From the NCBI RefSeq assembly GCF_900496965.1, contig NZ_UFQB01000011.1, forward strand, positions 117,046-181,045: 64,000 nt of DNA, given 5' to 3'. The position numbers were made by a program, and so were the translations under genes. The notes beneath the pieces were generated by a model that was given only the letters and a program-made list of their open reading frames with translations, was not told the origin of the DNA and searched no databases. Below are positions 37,864-46,454 of the stretch, in pieces. Source of the stretch: Achromobacter agilis (lineage in GTDB: Bacteria; Pseudomonadota; Gammaproteobacteria; Burkholderiales; Burkholderiaceae_B). Numbering within the stretch: position 1 is the first letter of the stretch; each line of letters opens with the position of its first letter.

Positions 37864-40158
37864 TTACCCCTTCACCCGCACGATTTTCTGCACTTGCGGC
37901 ACGTGGCGGATGGCGCGGATGACCTGAGCCAGATGCTTGCGGCTGTCCACCTGGATGGTCAGGTGCAGGGATACCGTCGAGACCGCGTCGTCGTGCATCG
38001 TGACGTGCATGATGTTGGCGTCGGCGGCGGTGACTTCGGCGGCCAGCCGCCCCAGCACGCCACGCTCGTTACGCGTGACGATGTCCAGGCGGGTGGCGAG
38101 GTGCTTGGCGGTATGGGCGTCCCAGCCCACGTTGATCCAGCGTTCCGGTTCGCGCAGGCGCTGGCGCAGGGCCACGGGGCAGTCGGCGGTGTGCACCACC
38201 AGCCCGTGCCCCATGCGCATGCCCGCGACGATGGGGTCGCCCGGCAGCGGGCCGCAGCAGGGCGCGAGTTGCACGGCCTGGCCTTCGTTGCCCTGGATCA
38301 GGATGGGGGCGCTGCGCGCCGAGGTCAGTTCGTCCACGGCCGCGGCGGTGGTGGCGACCAATTGGTGTTCGGGGGCGAAGCGGCGGGCCACGACGGCCGC
38401 CAGGCGCTTGCCCAGCCCGATATCGGCCAGGATTTCCTCGCGGGAGCTGGCGCCGGTGCTGCGCGCCAGCTTCTGCCAGGCCGGATCGTCGGTGGCGGGC
38501 AGCGGCATGCGCAGTTCCTGCATCGCCTGGCCCAGCAGGCGTTCGCCGAAGGCCACCGATTCCTCGTACTTGACGGTGCGCAGGTAGTGGCGGATCTCGG
38601 AGCGGGCCCTGCCGGTGCGCACGTAGTTGAGCCACTGCGCATTGGGGCGGGAAGCCGGCGAGGTGACGATTTCCACCGTGTCGCCGCTGTTGAGTTCGGT
38701 GCGCAGGGGCACGAACTCGCCATTGACCTTGGCCGCCACGGCCTGGTTGCCGATATCGGTGTGGATCGCGTAGGCGAAGTCCACCGGCGTGGCGCCGCGG
38801 GGCAGCGAAATGATCTTGCCGCGCGGCGTGAACACATAGACCGCGTCAGGGAAGAGATCGACCTTGACGTGTTCCAGGAACTCGCCGGAATCGCCGGTCT
38901 GGCTCTGGATGTCCAGCAGCGACTGCAGCCACTGGTGGGTGCGTTTCTGCAGATCGTTGAGGGTGAGGTCGGCGCCCTTGTAGAGCCAGTGCGAGGCGAC
39001 GCCTTCTTCCGCCACGTGATGCATGTCGCGCGTGCGGAACTGGAATTCGACGGGGGTGCCGTAAGGGCCGACCAGGGTGGTGTGCAGGGATTGGTAGCCG
39101 TTCACCTTGGGAATGGCGATGTAGTCCTTGAACTTGCCCGGAACCGGCCGGTACAGCTGGTGCAGCGTGCCCAGCGCCAGGTAGCACTCCGGCAGCGTGT
39201 GCACGATGACGCGGAAGCCGTAGATGTCGAGCACGTCGGAGAACGACTTCTTCTGGTCGACCATCTTGCGGTAGATGCCGAACAGCGTCTTTTCGCGGCC
39301 GGTGACCTCGGCCTCGATGCCGGCGGCGGGCAGAGCGGCCCGCACCGAATCGGCGATCTTGGTGATGACTTCGCGGCGGTTGCCGCGCGCGGCCAGCACG
39401 GCCTTGTACAGCACCTGGTAGCGGTTCGGGTACATCGCCGCGAAACACAGGTCCTGGAGCTCGCGGAACAGCAGGTTCAGGCCCAGCCGGTGCGCGATGG
39501 GGGCGTAGATGTCCAGCGTTTCGCGTGCGATGCGCCGGCGCTTTTCCGGGTTGACCGCGTCCAGCGTGCGCATGTTGTGCAGGCGGTCGGCCAGCTTGAT
39601 GAGGATGACGCGCACGTCGCGCGCCATCGCCAGCAGCATTTTGCGGAAGCTCTCGGCCTGCTGTTCGGCCTTGGTGGCGAAGTCCAGGCGGTCCAGTTTG
39701 GACAGGCCGTCGACCAGCTCGGCGACTTCAGGGCCGAACTTCTCGGCCAGCTCGTGCTTGGCGATGCCCTGGTCTTCCATGACATCGTGCAGCAGGGCGG
39801 CGGACAGGGCGTTGACGTCGAGCTTCCAGCCCGCGCAGATCTCGGTGACGGCGATGGGGTGCGAAATATAGGGCGAGCCGCTGGCGCGGAATTGGCCCAG
39901 GTGCGCCTGATCCGCGAAGCGATAGGCTTCGCGCACGCGTTCTACGTCTTTTTTGTCGAGATAGCTGCCGATGATTTCGGTCAGCGGCGCCAGGGATGCA
40001 ACCGGAGAGGCGGTTGCGTCCGCCGCTTCTTGAGCGGCGACGGACGGCGGCGCGGGGAGGTTCTTGCCTTTCTTGCCGGTGCGGCGCCCCAGGCGGGAGC
40101 CGGCGCGCAGCGCGGCAAGCAGACCAGATGAAGCGTACTTCAGCCCGGGAAAAGCCAT
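37864..40158 (-). CDS. spoT: Bifunctional (p)ppGpp synthetase/hydrolase SpoT
   Basis: 764-aa RelA/SpoT homologue governing the stringent response. The HD hydrolase domain is complete (His100, HDVMED at 124-129), so it can degrade (p)ppGpp. The synthetase domain has KFKDYIAIPKVNGYQSLHT. Then come TGS (GKIISLPRGATPVDFAYAIHTDIG), a helical region and a C-terminal ACT domain (LDIVTRNERGVLGRLAAEV). ATG 40158 begins MAFPGLKYASS. It is last in a gmk-rpoZ-spoT string, the same order as in Escherichia coli. Confidence 0.95.
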   Translation of the reverse strand: MAFPGLKYASSGLLAALRAGSRLGRRTGKKGKNLPAPPSVAAQEAADATASPVASLAPLTEIIGSYLDKKDVERVREAYRFADQAHLGQFRASGSPYISHPIAVTEICAGWKLDVNALSAALLHDVMEDQGIAKHELAEKFGPEVAELVDGLSKLDRLDFATKAEQQAESFRKMLLAMARDVRVILIKLADRLHNMRTLDAVNPEKRRRIARETLDIYAPIAHRLGLNLLFRELQDLCFAAMYPNRYQVLYKAVLAARGNRREVITKIADSVRAALPAAGIEAEVTGREKTLFGIYRKMVDQKKSFSDVLDIYGFRVIVHTLPECYLALGTLHQLYRPVPGKFKDYIAIPKVNGYQSLHTTLVGPYGTPVEFQFRTRDMHHVAEEGVASHWLYKGADLTLNDLQKRTHQWLQSLLDIQSQTGDSGEFLEHVKVDLFPDAVYVFTPRGKIISLPRGATPVDFAYAIHTDIGNQAVAAKVNGEFVPLRTELNSGDTVEIVTSPASRPNAQWLNYVRTGRARSEIRHYLRTVKYEESVAFGERLLGQAMQELRMPLPATDDPAWQKLARSTGASSREEILADIGLGKRLAAVVARRFAPEHQLVATTAAAVDELTSARSAPILIQGNEGQAVQLAPCCGPLPGDPIVAGMRMGHGLVVHTADCPVALRQRLREPERWINVGWDAHTAKHLATRLDIVTRNERGVLGRLAAEVTAADANIMHVTMHDDAVSTVSLHLTIQVDSRKHLAQVIRAIRHVPQVQKIVRVKG

Positions 40159-40180
40159 GCTTGCCGCCCCCCGGAAATGA

Positions 40181-40384
40181 TCAGGTGGGAACTTTACGCA
40201 GCATTTCCACGCCGGTGAGGCCGCCCGCGATTTCGCGCAGGGCAGTGACCGTGGGCTTGTCTTTGCTGTCCAGGCGCGGGGCATGGCCTTGCGCCAGCTC
40301 GCGGGCGCGGTACGTGGCGGCCAGCGTGAGCTTGAAACGATTGGGGATTTGATTCAGACAGTCTTCGACGGTAATGCGAGCCAT
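40181..40384 (-). CDS. rpoZ: RNA polymerase omega subunit
   Basis: 67-aa omega subunit, starting [19 protein letters not shown] and containing [14 protein letters not shown], the conserved core that clamps the beta-prime C-terminus. It also contributes to ppGpp binding on RNA polymerase, which fits its position between gmk and spoT. It lies 22 bp upstream of spoT. Confidence 0.95.
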   Translation of the reverse strand: MARITVEDCLNQIPNRFKLTLAATYRARELAQGHAPRLDSKDKPTVTALREIAGGLTGVEMLRKVPT

Positions 40385-40430
40385 TAGGACACCTGGTGCT
40401 GATGGAGGATAGGGAGAATGCGCGTTCGGC

Positions 40431-41063
40431 TCAGTGCTCGGCCGGGATGCCGAGTTGCGAGAACAACTGGCTGTGACGGGCGGCCTGAGACGAAAAACGC
40501 AGCCGCGCGGCGCTGACGATTTGAGTCAGTTCCGACAAGGCTACGCTAAATTCTTGATTAATAATAACATATTCGCATTCAGGCGCGTGGGCGATTTCAC
40601 CGCCCGCGGCCATCAGCCGGCGGGCGATGACCTGCGGTTCGTCCTGGCCCCGCGCCTTCAGCCGGCTTTCGAGTTCTTCGATGGACGGCGGCAGCACGAA
40701 TACGCCGATCGCGCCCGGGAAACGCTGCTTGACCTGGCGCGCGCCCTGCCAGTCGATCTCCAGCAGCACGTCGCGCCCGGCGCGCGTGGCTTCGTCGATG
40801 CGGTCTCGCGGAGTGCCATAGAAATTGCCATGCACTTCCGCCCATTCCAGCAGGTTCTGCTCTTCGCGCAGGCGCTTGAATTCGTCCGTGGACACGAAAC
40901 GGTATTCGCGGCCGTCTTCTTCGCCGGGGCGAGGGGAACGCGTGGTGCAGGAAATGGAGAGCAGGATGGAGGGGTCTTGCTGCAGCAAGGCCTTGACGAG
41001 GCTGGACTTGCCGGCGCCGCTGGGTGCGACGACCATGAAGACGTTTCCGGGATTGGCGTGCAT
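40431..41063 (-). CDS. gmk: Guanylate kinase
   Basis: 210-aa kinase converting GMP and ATP to GDP and ADP. The P-loop is [10 protein letters not shown] (about residues 13-22), with [20 protein letters not shown] for GMP binding and [12 protein letters not shown] following. The length is normal for Gmk. First gene of the gmk-rpoZ-spoT string. In many proteobacteria yicC lies just upstream; here yicC is about 7.7 kb away, with accessory genes in between. Confidence 0.95.
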   Translation of the reverse strand: MHANPGNVFMVVAPSGAGKSSLVKALLQQDPSILLSISCTTRSPRPGEEDGREYRFVSTDEFKRLREEQNLLEWAEVHGNFYGTPRDRIDEATRAGRDVLLEIDWQGARQVKQRFPGAIGVFVLPPSIEELESRLKARGQDEPQVIARRLMAAGGEIAHAPECEYVIINQEFSVALSELTQIVSAARLRFSSQAARHSQLFSQLGIPAEH

Positions 41064-41162
41064 GAATTGTGATCGGATGGTGCTAAGACTGGAAGGATAG
41101 CAAATCGCGCGGCCCGGCAGGAGGAAACCCTTGCCGGCCGCGCGATGTCCGTCTTGCGCCGC

Positions 41163-42083
41163 TCAGCCGCCGGTCCGGGCGGCGGCCGCGTTGAGCTTGC
41201 CGCCGGGCGCGGGCGCGTCGCTGCCGAGCAGATGGCCGTTGACCTCGATCCCGTACAGCGAATCGTCGGAGTCATGGTACTTGGCCCGCGTCGCCGCGAC
41301 TGATTCGGTGTAGCGGGGATCCTGCGGGCGCTCGTGCGCGTTCATGAAGTAGGCGACGTCCCAGGCTTCCTGGTCGCTCAGCATGCCGGCCTGGCCGAGC
41401 GGCATATTGGCCTTGATGAAGCCGGCGGCGTTGCCGATCTGGTGCATGCCCGCGCCCCAGTTGAAGGAATCCGGCCCCCACAGCGCCGGGAAGACCCAGT
41501 GCTTGCCGTTCTTCTGGCCCTGGCCTTCGGCGCCGTGGCAGACAGCGCAGTACTGCGCATAGACCTCGCCGCCGCGCAGGTAATCGGCCTTGCGGGCGGG
41601 CGGCGGCAGCTTGCGGTAGCCCTGGCCCTCCAGCACGATGCCGGTGGGCGCCTTGCTCGCCAGCCAGAACATATAAGTCTGCAACGCGGTGAGCGTCGGG
41701 TCGTCGGCGGGCGGCGCCTTGCCGTTCATGCTGAAGCGGAAGCAGCCCTGCAGGCGCTCGGCCAGCGTGTTGACGTGGCCGTTCTTGGCGCGATAGGCGG
41801 GATACAGCACGTAGGCCGCCCACATCGGCGCCGAATCGGGCCGCCGGCCGGCGTCCAGGTGGCAACTGGCGCAATTCAGGTCGTTGCCGACGAACTTGCC
41901 GGCCAATTGGGGTGTGTGCAGGAAGATCTGTTCGCCCTCGCGCACGGCCTTGCCGAATTCGGTGTCGGGCAGGGAGGCGGCCGACGGCGGCGTGAAAACC
42001 GGGCGCGGTTCGGCGGCGGGCAGGGACGCGGATACGGCGAGGCCGGCGGCGGCGAGCAGGAAGCGCAGGCGGATGACGGTCAT
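41163..42083 (-). CDS. tsdA: Thiosulfate dehydrogenase TsdA-like diheme cytochrome c
   Basis: 306-aa periplasmic diheme cytochrome with a signal peptide (residues 1-23). Heme sites are CASCH (71-75) and CAVCH (179-183). The block TLAERLQGCFRFSMNGKAPP is typical of TsdA; its Cys114 matches the cysteine that ligates the catalytic heme (His/Cys), while Met227 in KANMPLG is a candidate ligand of the second heme. TsdA joins two thiosulfates to tetrathionate. Its ATG overlaps the stop of the diheme partner gene (ATGA), giving a tsdB-tsdA pair. No sox genes are nearby. Confidence 0.82.
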   Translation of the reverse strand: MTVIRLRFLLAAAGLAVSASLPAAEPRPVFTPPSAASLPDTEFGKAVREGEQIFLHTPQLAGKFVGNDLNCASCHLDAGRRPDSAPMWAAYVLYPAYRAKNGHVNTLAERLQGCFRFSMNGKAPPADDPTLTALQTYMFWLASKAPTGIVLEGQGYRKLPPPARKADYLRGGEVYAQYCAVCHGAEGQGQKNGKHWVFPALWGPDSFNWGAGMHQIGNAAGFIKANMPLGQAGMLSDQEAWDVAYFMNAHERPQDPRYTESVAATRAKYHDSDDSLYGIEVNGHLLGSDAPAPGGKLNAAAARTGG

Positions 42084-42784
42084 TGTTTGGCTCCCGCGGG
42101 GGCGTTGGCTTGCGCGGCAAGCTGAGCGGCTGCCGTGGGCAGGCCGGCATAGTAGGCGGACACGGCGTCGATTTCGCTTTCGGAGAGGCGGGTGGCGACG
42201 GCCGGCATCAGGCCCAACGGGCCGGGCGGGCGCTGGCCTTGGCGCCAGGCTCGCAACTGGCCCGCGATATAGGCGGCGGGTTGTCCGGCCAGGGCGGGGA
42301 AGTTTTCGCCGACGCCGATGCCGCCGGGGCCGTGGCACTGGTTGCAGGCGGGCACGTTCTTGTCCCAGGCGCCGCGGGTGGCGAGCCAGGCGCCGGTGTC
42401 GGCCGGCTTGGACGGATGCATCGCGGTGGCGGCAAGCTGGTCGGTGTCCAGTGTGGAGGGGAGCGCGGCGTAGTATTGCGCCACTGCCTGGCGTTGCGCC
42501 GGGTCCAGCGCCTTGGCGGTGGCGGCCATCACGGGGCTGACGCGCGACCCGTTGGCCATGGCGTTCAACTGTTCCTCGAGGTATCGCCCGCCCATGCCTG
42601 CCAATTGCGGAAAACCGGCGGCCGGATTGCCTTCGCCACGGGCGCCATGACAGGTGATACAGGCGGGCGCGCCGTTCGCGCCCTGCGCGCTGATCTGCTT
42701 GCCGTCGGGCGCGCTCTGGGCGGGGGCCGCGGCGGCGAACAGCGCGCCCAGGACGAGCATGCCGGGTAGAGACCGTGGGATCAT
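42080..42784 (-). CDS. tsdB: Cytochrome c4-like diheme protein, probable TsdB
   Basis: 234-aa periplasmic cytochrome with a signal peptide (residues 1-24) and two homologous c-type domains, CITCH (42-46) and CNQCH (147-151), each followed by a Met ligand region (SPVM, GLMP). This is the c4/TsdB architecture. As the gene directly upstream of and overlapping tsdA, it is the likely electron acceptor for thiosulfate oxidation, passing electrons to a terminal oxidase. The start at 42784 has GGAG 9 nt upstream. Confidence 0.8.
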   Translation of the reverse strand: MIPRSLPGMLVLGALFAAAAPAQSAPDGKQISAQGANGAPACITCHGARGEGNPAAGFPQLAGMGGRYLEEQLNAMANGSRVSPVMAATAKALDPAQRQAVAQYYAALPSTLDTDQLAATAMHPSKPADTGAWLATRGAWDKNVPACNQCHGPGGIGVGENFPALAGQPAAYIAGQLRAWRQGQRPPGPLGLMPAVATRLSESEIDAVSAYYAGLPTAAAQLAAQANAPAGAKQ

Positions 42785-42989
42785 GGAAACTGCTCCAGGT
42801 TGTTTATTGGATTTTTGGTAATAAGTTAATTTCCAGAAATTATATAAATACTTGTGACGGATCAACACCAAAGCGAAATTTTTGCTTGCGTGCCACTCAC
42901 GGAAAGTGTGTCGCGGCTGGTACCTTCGCTTGCAGTATCGGCAACACGATTCGGGTAGCATTTCGCCGGTCGATAACAAGGAGAATCCG

Positions 42990-43760
42990 ATGCAGACGAA
43001 CGAGATCGAACCCCCGCGCGTTGCGCTGGTCACCGGCGCCGGCACGGGAATTGGCCGCGCGGTGGCGCTGGAATTCCTGGCTCAGGGCTATCGGGTCGTG
43101 CTGGCCGGCCGCCGGCGCGATCCGCTCGAGGCGACCCGCACGGCGGCGGGCGAAGATGGCGTGCGGGCCCTGGTGGTACCCACGGACGTATCCGACGAGC
43201 AGGCCGTGCGCGATCTGTTCGACACGACGCAGCGCGAGTACGGTCGCCTGGACGTGCTGTTCAACAACGCGGGGCGCGGCGCGCCGGCGATGCCGATCGA
43301 AGAGCTACCGGTCTCGGTCTGGCGCGACGTGGTCGACACCAATCTGACCGGCATGTTCCTGTGCGCGCAGGCCGCGATCCGCGTCATGAAGGCGCAGAAC
43401 CCCCGCGGCGGCCGGATCATCAACAACGGCTCGATCTCGTCGCATGCGCCGCGGCCGTTCTCCATCGCCTATACCGCCACCAAGCACGCGGTGACGGGGC
43501 TGACCAAATCGATCTCGCTGGATTGCCGGCCGTACAACATCGCCTGCGGCCAGATCGACATCGGCAACGCGGCAACCGACATGACCGAGCGCATGGCGGC
43601 GGGCATCCTGCAGGCGGACGGCAGCACCAAGGTCGAGCCGCGCATGGACGTGGCCCACGTGGCGCAGGCGGTTGCCGCCATGGCGCGCCTGCCGCTGGAG
43701 GCCAACGTGCAGTTCATGACCATCATGGCCACCAACATGCCCTTTGTCGGGCGGGGCTGA
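42990..43760 (+). CDS. Short-chain dehydrogenase/reductase
   Basis: 256-aa classical SDR: nucleotide-binding TGAGTGIG (residues 15-22), [12 protein letters not shown], and catalytic Tyr161/Lys165 in YTATK. The substrate is unknown. The C-terminal half, with [20 protein letters not shown], resembles 3-oxoacyl-ACP-reductase-like sugar or alcohol dehydrogenases. ATG 42990 follows AAGGAG. It is divergent from tsdB across an AT-rich 205-bp gap. Confidence 0.88.
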   Translation: MQTNEIEPPRVALVTGAGTGIGRAVALEFLAQGYRVVLAGRRRDPLEATRTAAGEDGVRALVVPTDVSDEQAVRDLFDTTQREYGRLDVLFNNAGRGAPAMPIEELPVSVWRDVVDTNLTGMFLCAQAAIRVMKAQNPRGGRIINNGSISSHAPRPFSIAYTATKHAVTGLTKSISLDCRPYNIACGQIDIGNAATDMTERMAAGILQADGSTKVEPRMDVAHVAQAVAAMARLPLEANVQFMTIMATNMPFVGRG

Positions 43761-43862
43761 AAACGCCATCAGTCTGCGGCGGCACGTCGATCACGACGCG
43801 TCGCGGCAGGCTGCGGTACCGCCCCTGGGAAGCGCGTTGCGCGCCGCCCGATTGCTGCCGGG

Positions 43863-44462
43863 TTAGCGGGGAGAAGCTTCGGCCAGCATCTGGCCCTGTT
43901 TCGTATCCAGGTAGCGCCGGGCGCCGACGTAGCGCTTGGACCAATAGGAATTCTGCATTTCATCCACGCGGACCTTGGTGCCGCGGCGCGGCGCATGGAC
44001 GAATCGGTTCTGGCCGATGTAGATGCCGACGTGCGACGTAACGCCGCGGCCGCGGGTGGCGAAGAAGACCAGATCGCCGGGGCGCAGTTCTTTCTTGTTG
44101 CCGACGGATTCGCCGGCGGTGCGTTGCGCGCGGGCCGTGCGGGGAAGCTCCAGTCCGGCGATCTCGCGGAAAACATACAGGACCAGGCCGCTGCAATCGA
44201 AGCCTTCGGCGTCGTCGCCGCCCCAGCTGTAGGGCGTGCCGATCGCTTCCAGGCCCGCCTGCACGACGCGTTCGCGCAGGGTGGGGACGGTGGGCTCTTG
44301 CGCCAGGCGCAAGCCGCTGAGCGTCGGACGGGCTTCTTGGGAGCGCAGGGACGCCTGCGCGGCGTCGGGGATCCAGGAGAGAGTCAGGGCCAGGATGGGC
44401 GCTGACAGGAATACGGGAATGCGGAAATTGGCAATTCGGGCTTTTCGCGTGGGCGGCGTCAT
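43863..44462 (-). CDS. NlpC/P60-family peptidoglycan endopeptidase
   Basis: 199-aa secreted cysteine peptidase that cuts peptide cross-links in peptidoglycan. A signal/anchor hydrophobic segment lies at about residues 14-36. The NlpC/P60 domain has Cys90 in GFDCSGLV, His144 in SHVGIYIG and His156 in FVHAPRR, so the catalytic set looks complete. The length matches Spr/MepS-like enzymes, but there is no lipobox. It is divergent from amn. Confidence 0.88.
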   Translation of the reverse strand: MTPPTRKARIANFRIPVFLSAPILALTLSWIPDAAQASLRSQEARPTLSGLRLAQEPTVPTLRERVVQAGLEAIGTPYSWGGDDAEGFDCSGLVLYVFREIAGLELPRTARAQRTAGESVGNKKELRPGDLVFFATRGRGVTSHVGIYIGQNRFVHAPRRGTKVRVDEMQNSYWSKRYVGARRYLDTKQGQMLAEASPR

Positions 44463-44796
44463 TACGTCACTTCAGGAATCGGAGTGGGCGGCATGGCTTT
44501 GCCTGGAGGGGCAAGCCGGCGGAAAGGGGGCGATTCCAGGACGCACGGCCCCGGAATGCCATGACATTGTAATGGAATAAAGTTTCATTACATTTGTAGT
44601 GCTATGCAGCATTCTTGTCCGCGGACGTTACGGGCCAACGCCCGGGAAAAGGCCGCTGGCGCGGGTGCCCGGCCGGCGCGGGAATGTGACGTTTTTTCTA
44701 CTGCCGGGTCGGGCATAATCGTCGGAATCGGCCCCGTCGGCATGGCAAGCCGCGAGCGGCCGCAGAGATACCCATAAGAAAGCGGAGCAAAGCTCG
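44463..44796. other. 334-bp divergent gap between NlpC/P60 and amn genes
   Basis: No gene is visible. It holds the AT-rich dyad at 44568-44592, a CATAAT hexamer at 44713-44718 that may be an amn -10 element, and the amn ribosome site GGAG just before the start. Confidence 0.6.
44568..44592. promoter_or_regulatory. Candidate operator TGTAATG-N11-CATTACA
   Basis: A perfect 7-bp inverted repeat in an AT-rich island within otherwise GC-rich sequence, located between two divergent promoters and closer to the NlpC/P60 gene (about 105 bp from its start). Its size and symmetry fit a dimeric regulator. No family is assigned. Confidence 0.4.
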
Positions 44797-46296
44797 ATGA
44801 TGAACGCAGTACACCCGTTGTCCTCCATGAACCGGCCCGACCCCATGCCCTTCGCGCCTTTCCAGGACGCCGTGTCGGCGGTGGATCGGCTGATCGAAAT
44901 CTACTCACGCAATACCGCTTTCCTGCGCGCCGCCTTCCGTGACGTCCTGAAGGGCGCCGGCAATGGCCGCGAGCGCGCCCGGGCCTACTATCCGGCCATC
45001 CGCATCGTCGTGGAAACCTACGACCCGATCGATACCCGGCTTTCCTACGGCCACGTGGCCGAACCCGGCATCTACCAGACCACCGTCACCCAGCCGGCGC
45101 TGTTTCGCGATTACCTGATCGAACAGGTGGGCCAATTGCTGCAGAACCACCGCGTGGCGGTTGAGGTCGGCGAATCGGATTCGCCGATCCCCCTGCATTT
45201 CGCCTTCCCCGAAGGCGCGTACGTCGAGGGCGAACACCTGGAGGCGCTCAAGCGCCCCTTGCGCGACCTGTTCGACGTGCCGGACCTGGCGGTGACGGAC
45301 GACGCGATCGTCAACGGTTCCTGGCGCGGCAAAGAGGGCGAACCCAAGCCGCTGGCGCCTTTCACCGCGCAACGGGTGGACTATTCGCTGCACCGGCTGC
45401 AGCACTACACCTCGACCGCTCCGGCGCACTTCCAGAACTTCGTCCTGTTCACCAACTACCAGTTCTACGTCGACGAATTTTGCGCGCGGGCCCGCGCGCT
45501 CATGGCCAGCGGCAACGAAGACTACGAAATGCTGGTGGAACCCGGCAACCGGATCACGCGTCGCGGCGAAAGCGGGCCGGGCGATGAAGACCAGGCGGTC
45601 CGCCTGCCGCAGATGCCGGCCTACCATCTGGTGCGCGGCGATCATTCCGGCATCACGCTGGTGAATATCGGGGTGGGCCCGTCCAACGCCAAGACCATTA
45701 CCGACCACATCGCGGTGCTGCGGCCGCATGCCTGGCTGATGCTGGGCCATTGTGCCGGCCTGCGCGATTCCCAACGGCTGGGCGACTACGTCCTGGCCCA
45801 CGGATACGTGCGCGAAGACCACGTGCTGGACGACGACCTGCCCACCTGGGTGCCCGTGCCCGCGCTGGCCGAAGTGCAGGTGGCGCTGGAGCAGGCCGTG
45901 GAAGAGGTGGCGGGGCTGTCGGGCTGGGACCTGAAACGCATCATGCGCACGGGCACGGTCGCCACCATCGACAATCGCAACTGGGAGCTGCGCGACCACT
46001 TGGAGCTGGTGGAGCGCTTTGCGCAATCCCGGGCGATCGCGCTGGACATGGAGTCCGCCACTATCGCGGCCAACGGCTTCCGCTTCCGGGTGCCCTACGG
46101 CACGCTGCTGTGCGTGTCCGACAAACCGCTGCATGGCGAACTGAAGCTGCCCGGCATGGCCAGCGTCTTCTACCGCCGCCAGGTGAATCAGCATCTGGAG
46201 ATCGGCATCCGGGCCCTGGAGCGCCTGCGCGGCATGCCGCCGGAACGGCTGCATTCGCGCAAGCTGCGCACTTTCATGGAGACGGCCTTCCAATAG
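44797..46296 (+). CDS. amn: AMP nucleosidase
   Basis: 499-aa enzyme hydrolysing AMP to adenine and ribose 5-phosphate, controlling adenylate pools. It has the N-terminal regulatory domain (YSRNTAFLRAAF..., YPAIRIVVETY) and the phosphorylase-like catalytic domain (NIGVGPSNAKTITDHIAVLRPHAWLMLGHCAGLR, ALDMESATIAANGFRFRVPYGTLLCVSDKP). The length is close to E. coli Amn. The start could be either of two adjacent ATGs (44797, 44800). Confidence 0.94.
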   Translation: MMNAVHPLSSMNRPDPMPFAPFQDAVSAVDRLIEIYSRNTAFLRAAFRDVLKGAGNGRERARAYYPAIRIVVETYDPIDTRLSYGHVAEPGIYQTTVTQPALFRDYLIEQVGQLLQNHRVAVEVGESDSPIPLHFAFPEGAYVEGEHLEALKRPLRDLFDVPDLAVTDDAIVNGSWRGKEGEPKPLAPFTAQRVDYSLHRLQHYTSTAPAHFQNFVLFTNYQFYVDEFCARARALMASGNEDYEMLVEPGNRITRRGESGPGDEDQAVRLPQMPAYHLVRGDHSGITLVNIGVGPSNAKTITDHIAVLRPHAWLMLGHCAGLRDSQRLGDYVLAHGYVREDHVLDDDLPTWVPVPALAEVQVALEQAVEEVAGLSGWDLKRIMRTGTVATIDNRNWELRDHLELVERFAQSRAIALDMESATIAANGFRFRVPYGTLLCVSDKPLHGELKLPGMASVFYRRQVNQHLEIGIRALERLRGMPPERLHSRKLRTFMETAFQ

Positions 46297-46454
46297 GCCC
46301 GGGGCAGGGCCGGCGCGGCGGCCTTTGGTCTGCCCCCATTAATGCTCCATTTCGCCTGTCGGGGCCTCTTGCGCTATTCTCGCCGGTTGCTTGGAAATCC
46401 CAAGGCACCTGGCGCGCGTCGCGCCCGTGCCTTCATGACCTGAAGGAATGCATT

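Noticed and set aside
37894..40131. A 745-codon plus-strand frame
   Set aside because: Antisense of spoT; no domain is visible and the composition is typical of a shadow frame.
46297..46454. Lysine riboswitch before lysP
   Set aside because: The leader is short and has none of the conserved lysine-aptamer elements; such riboswitches are also not expected in this group.
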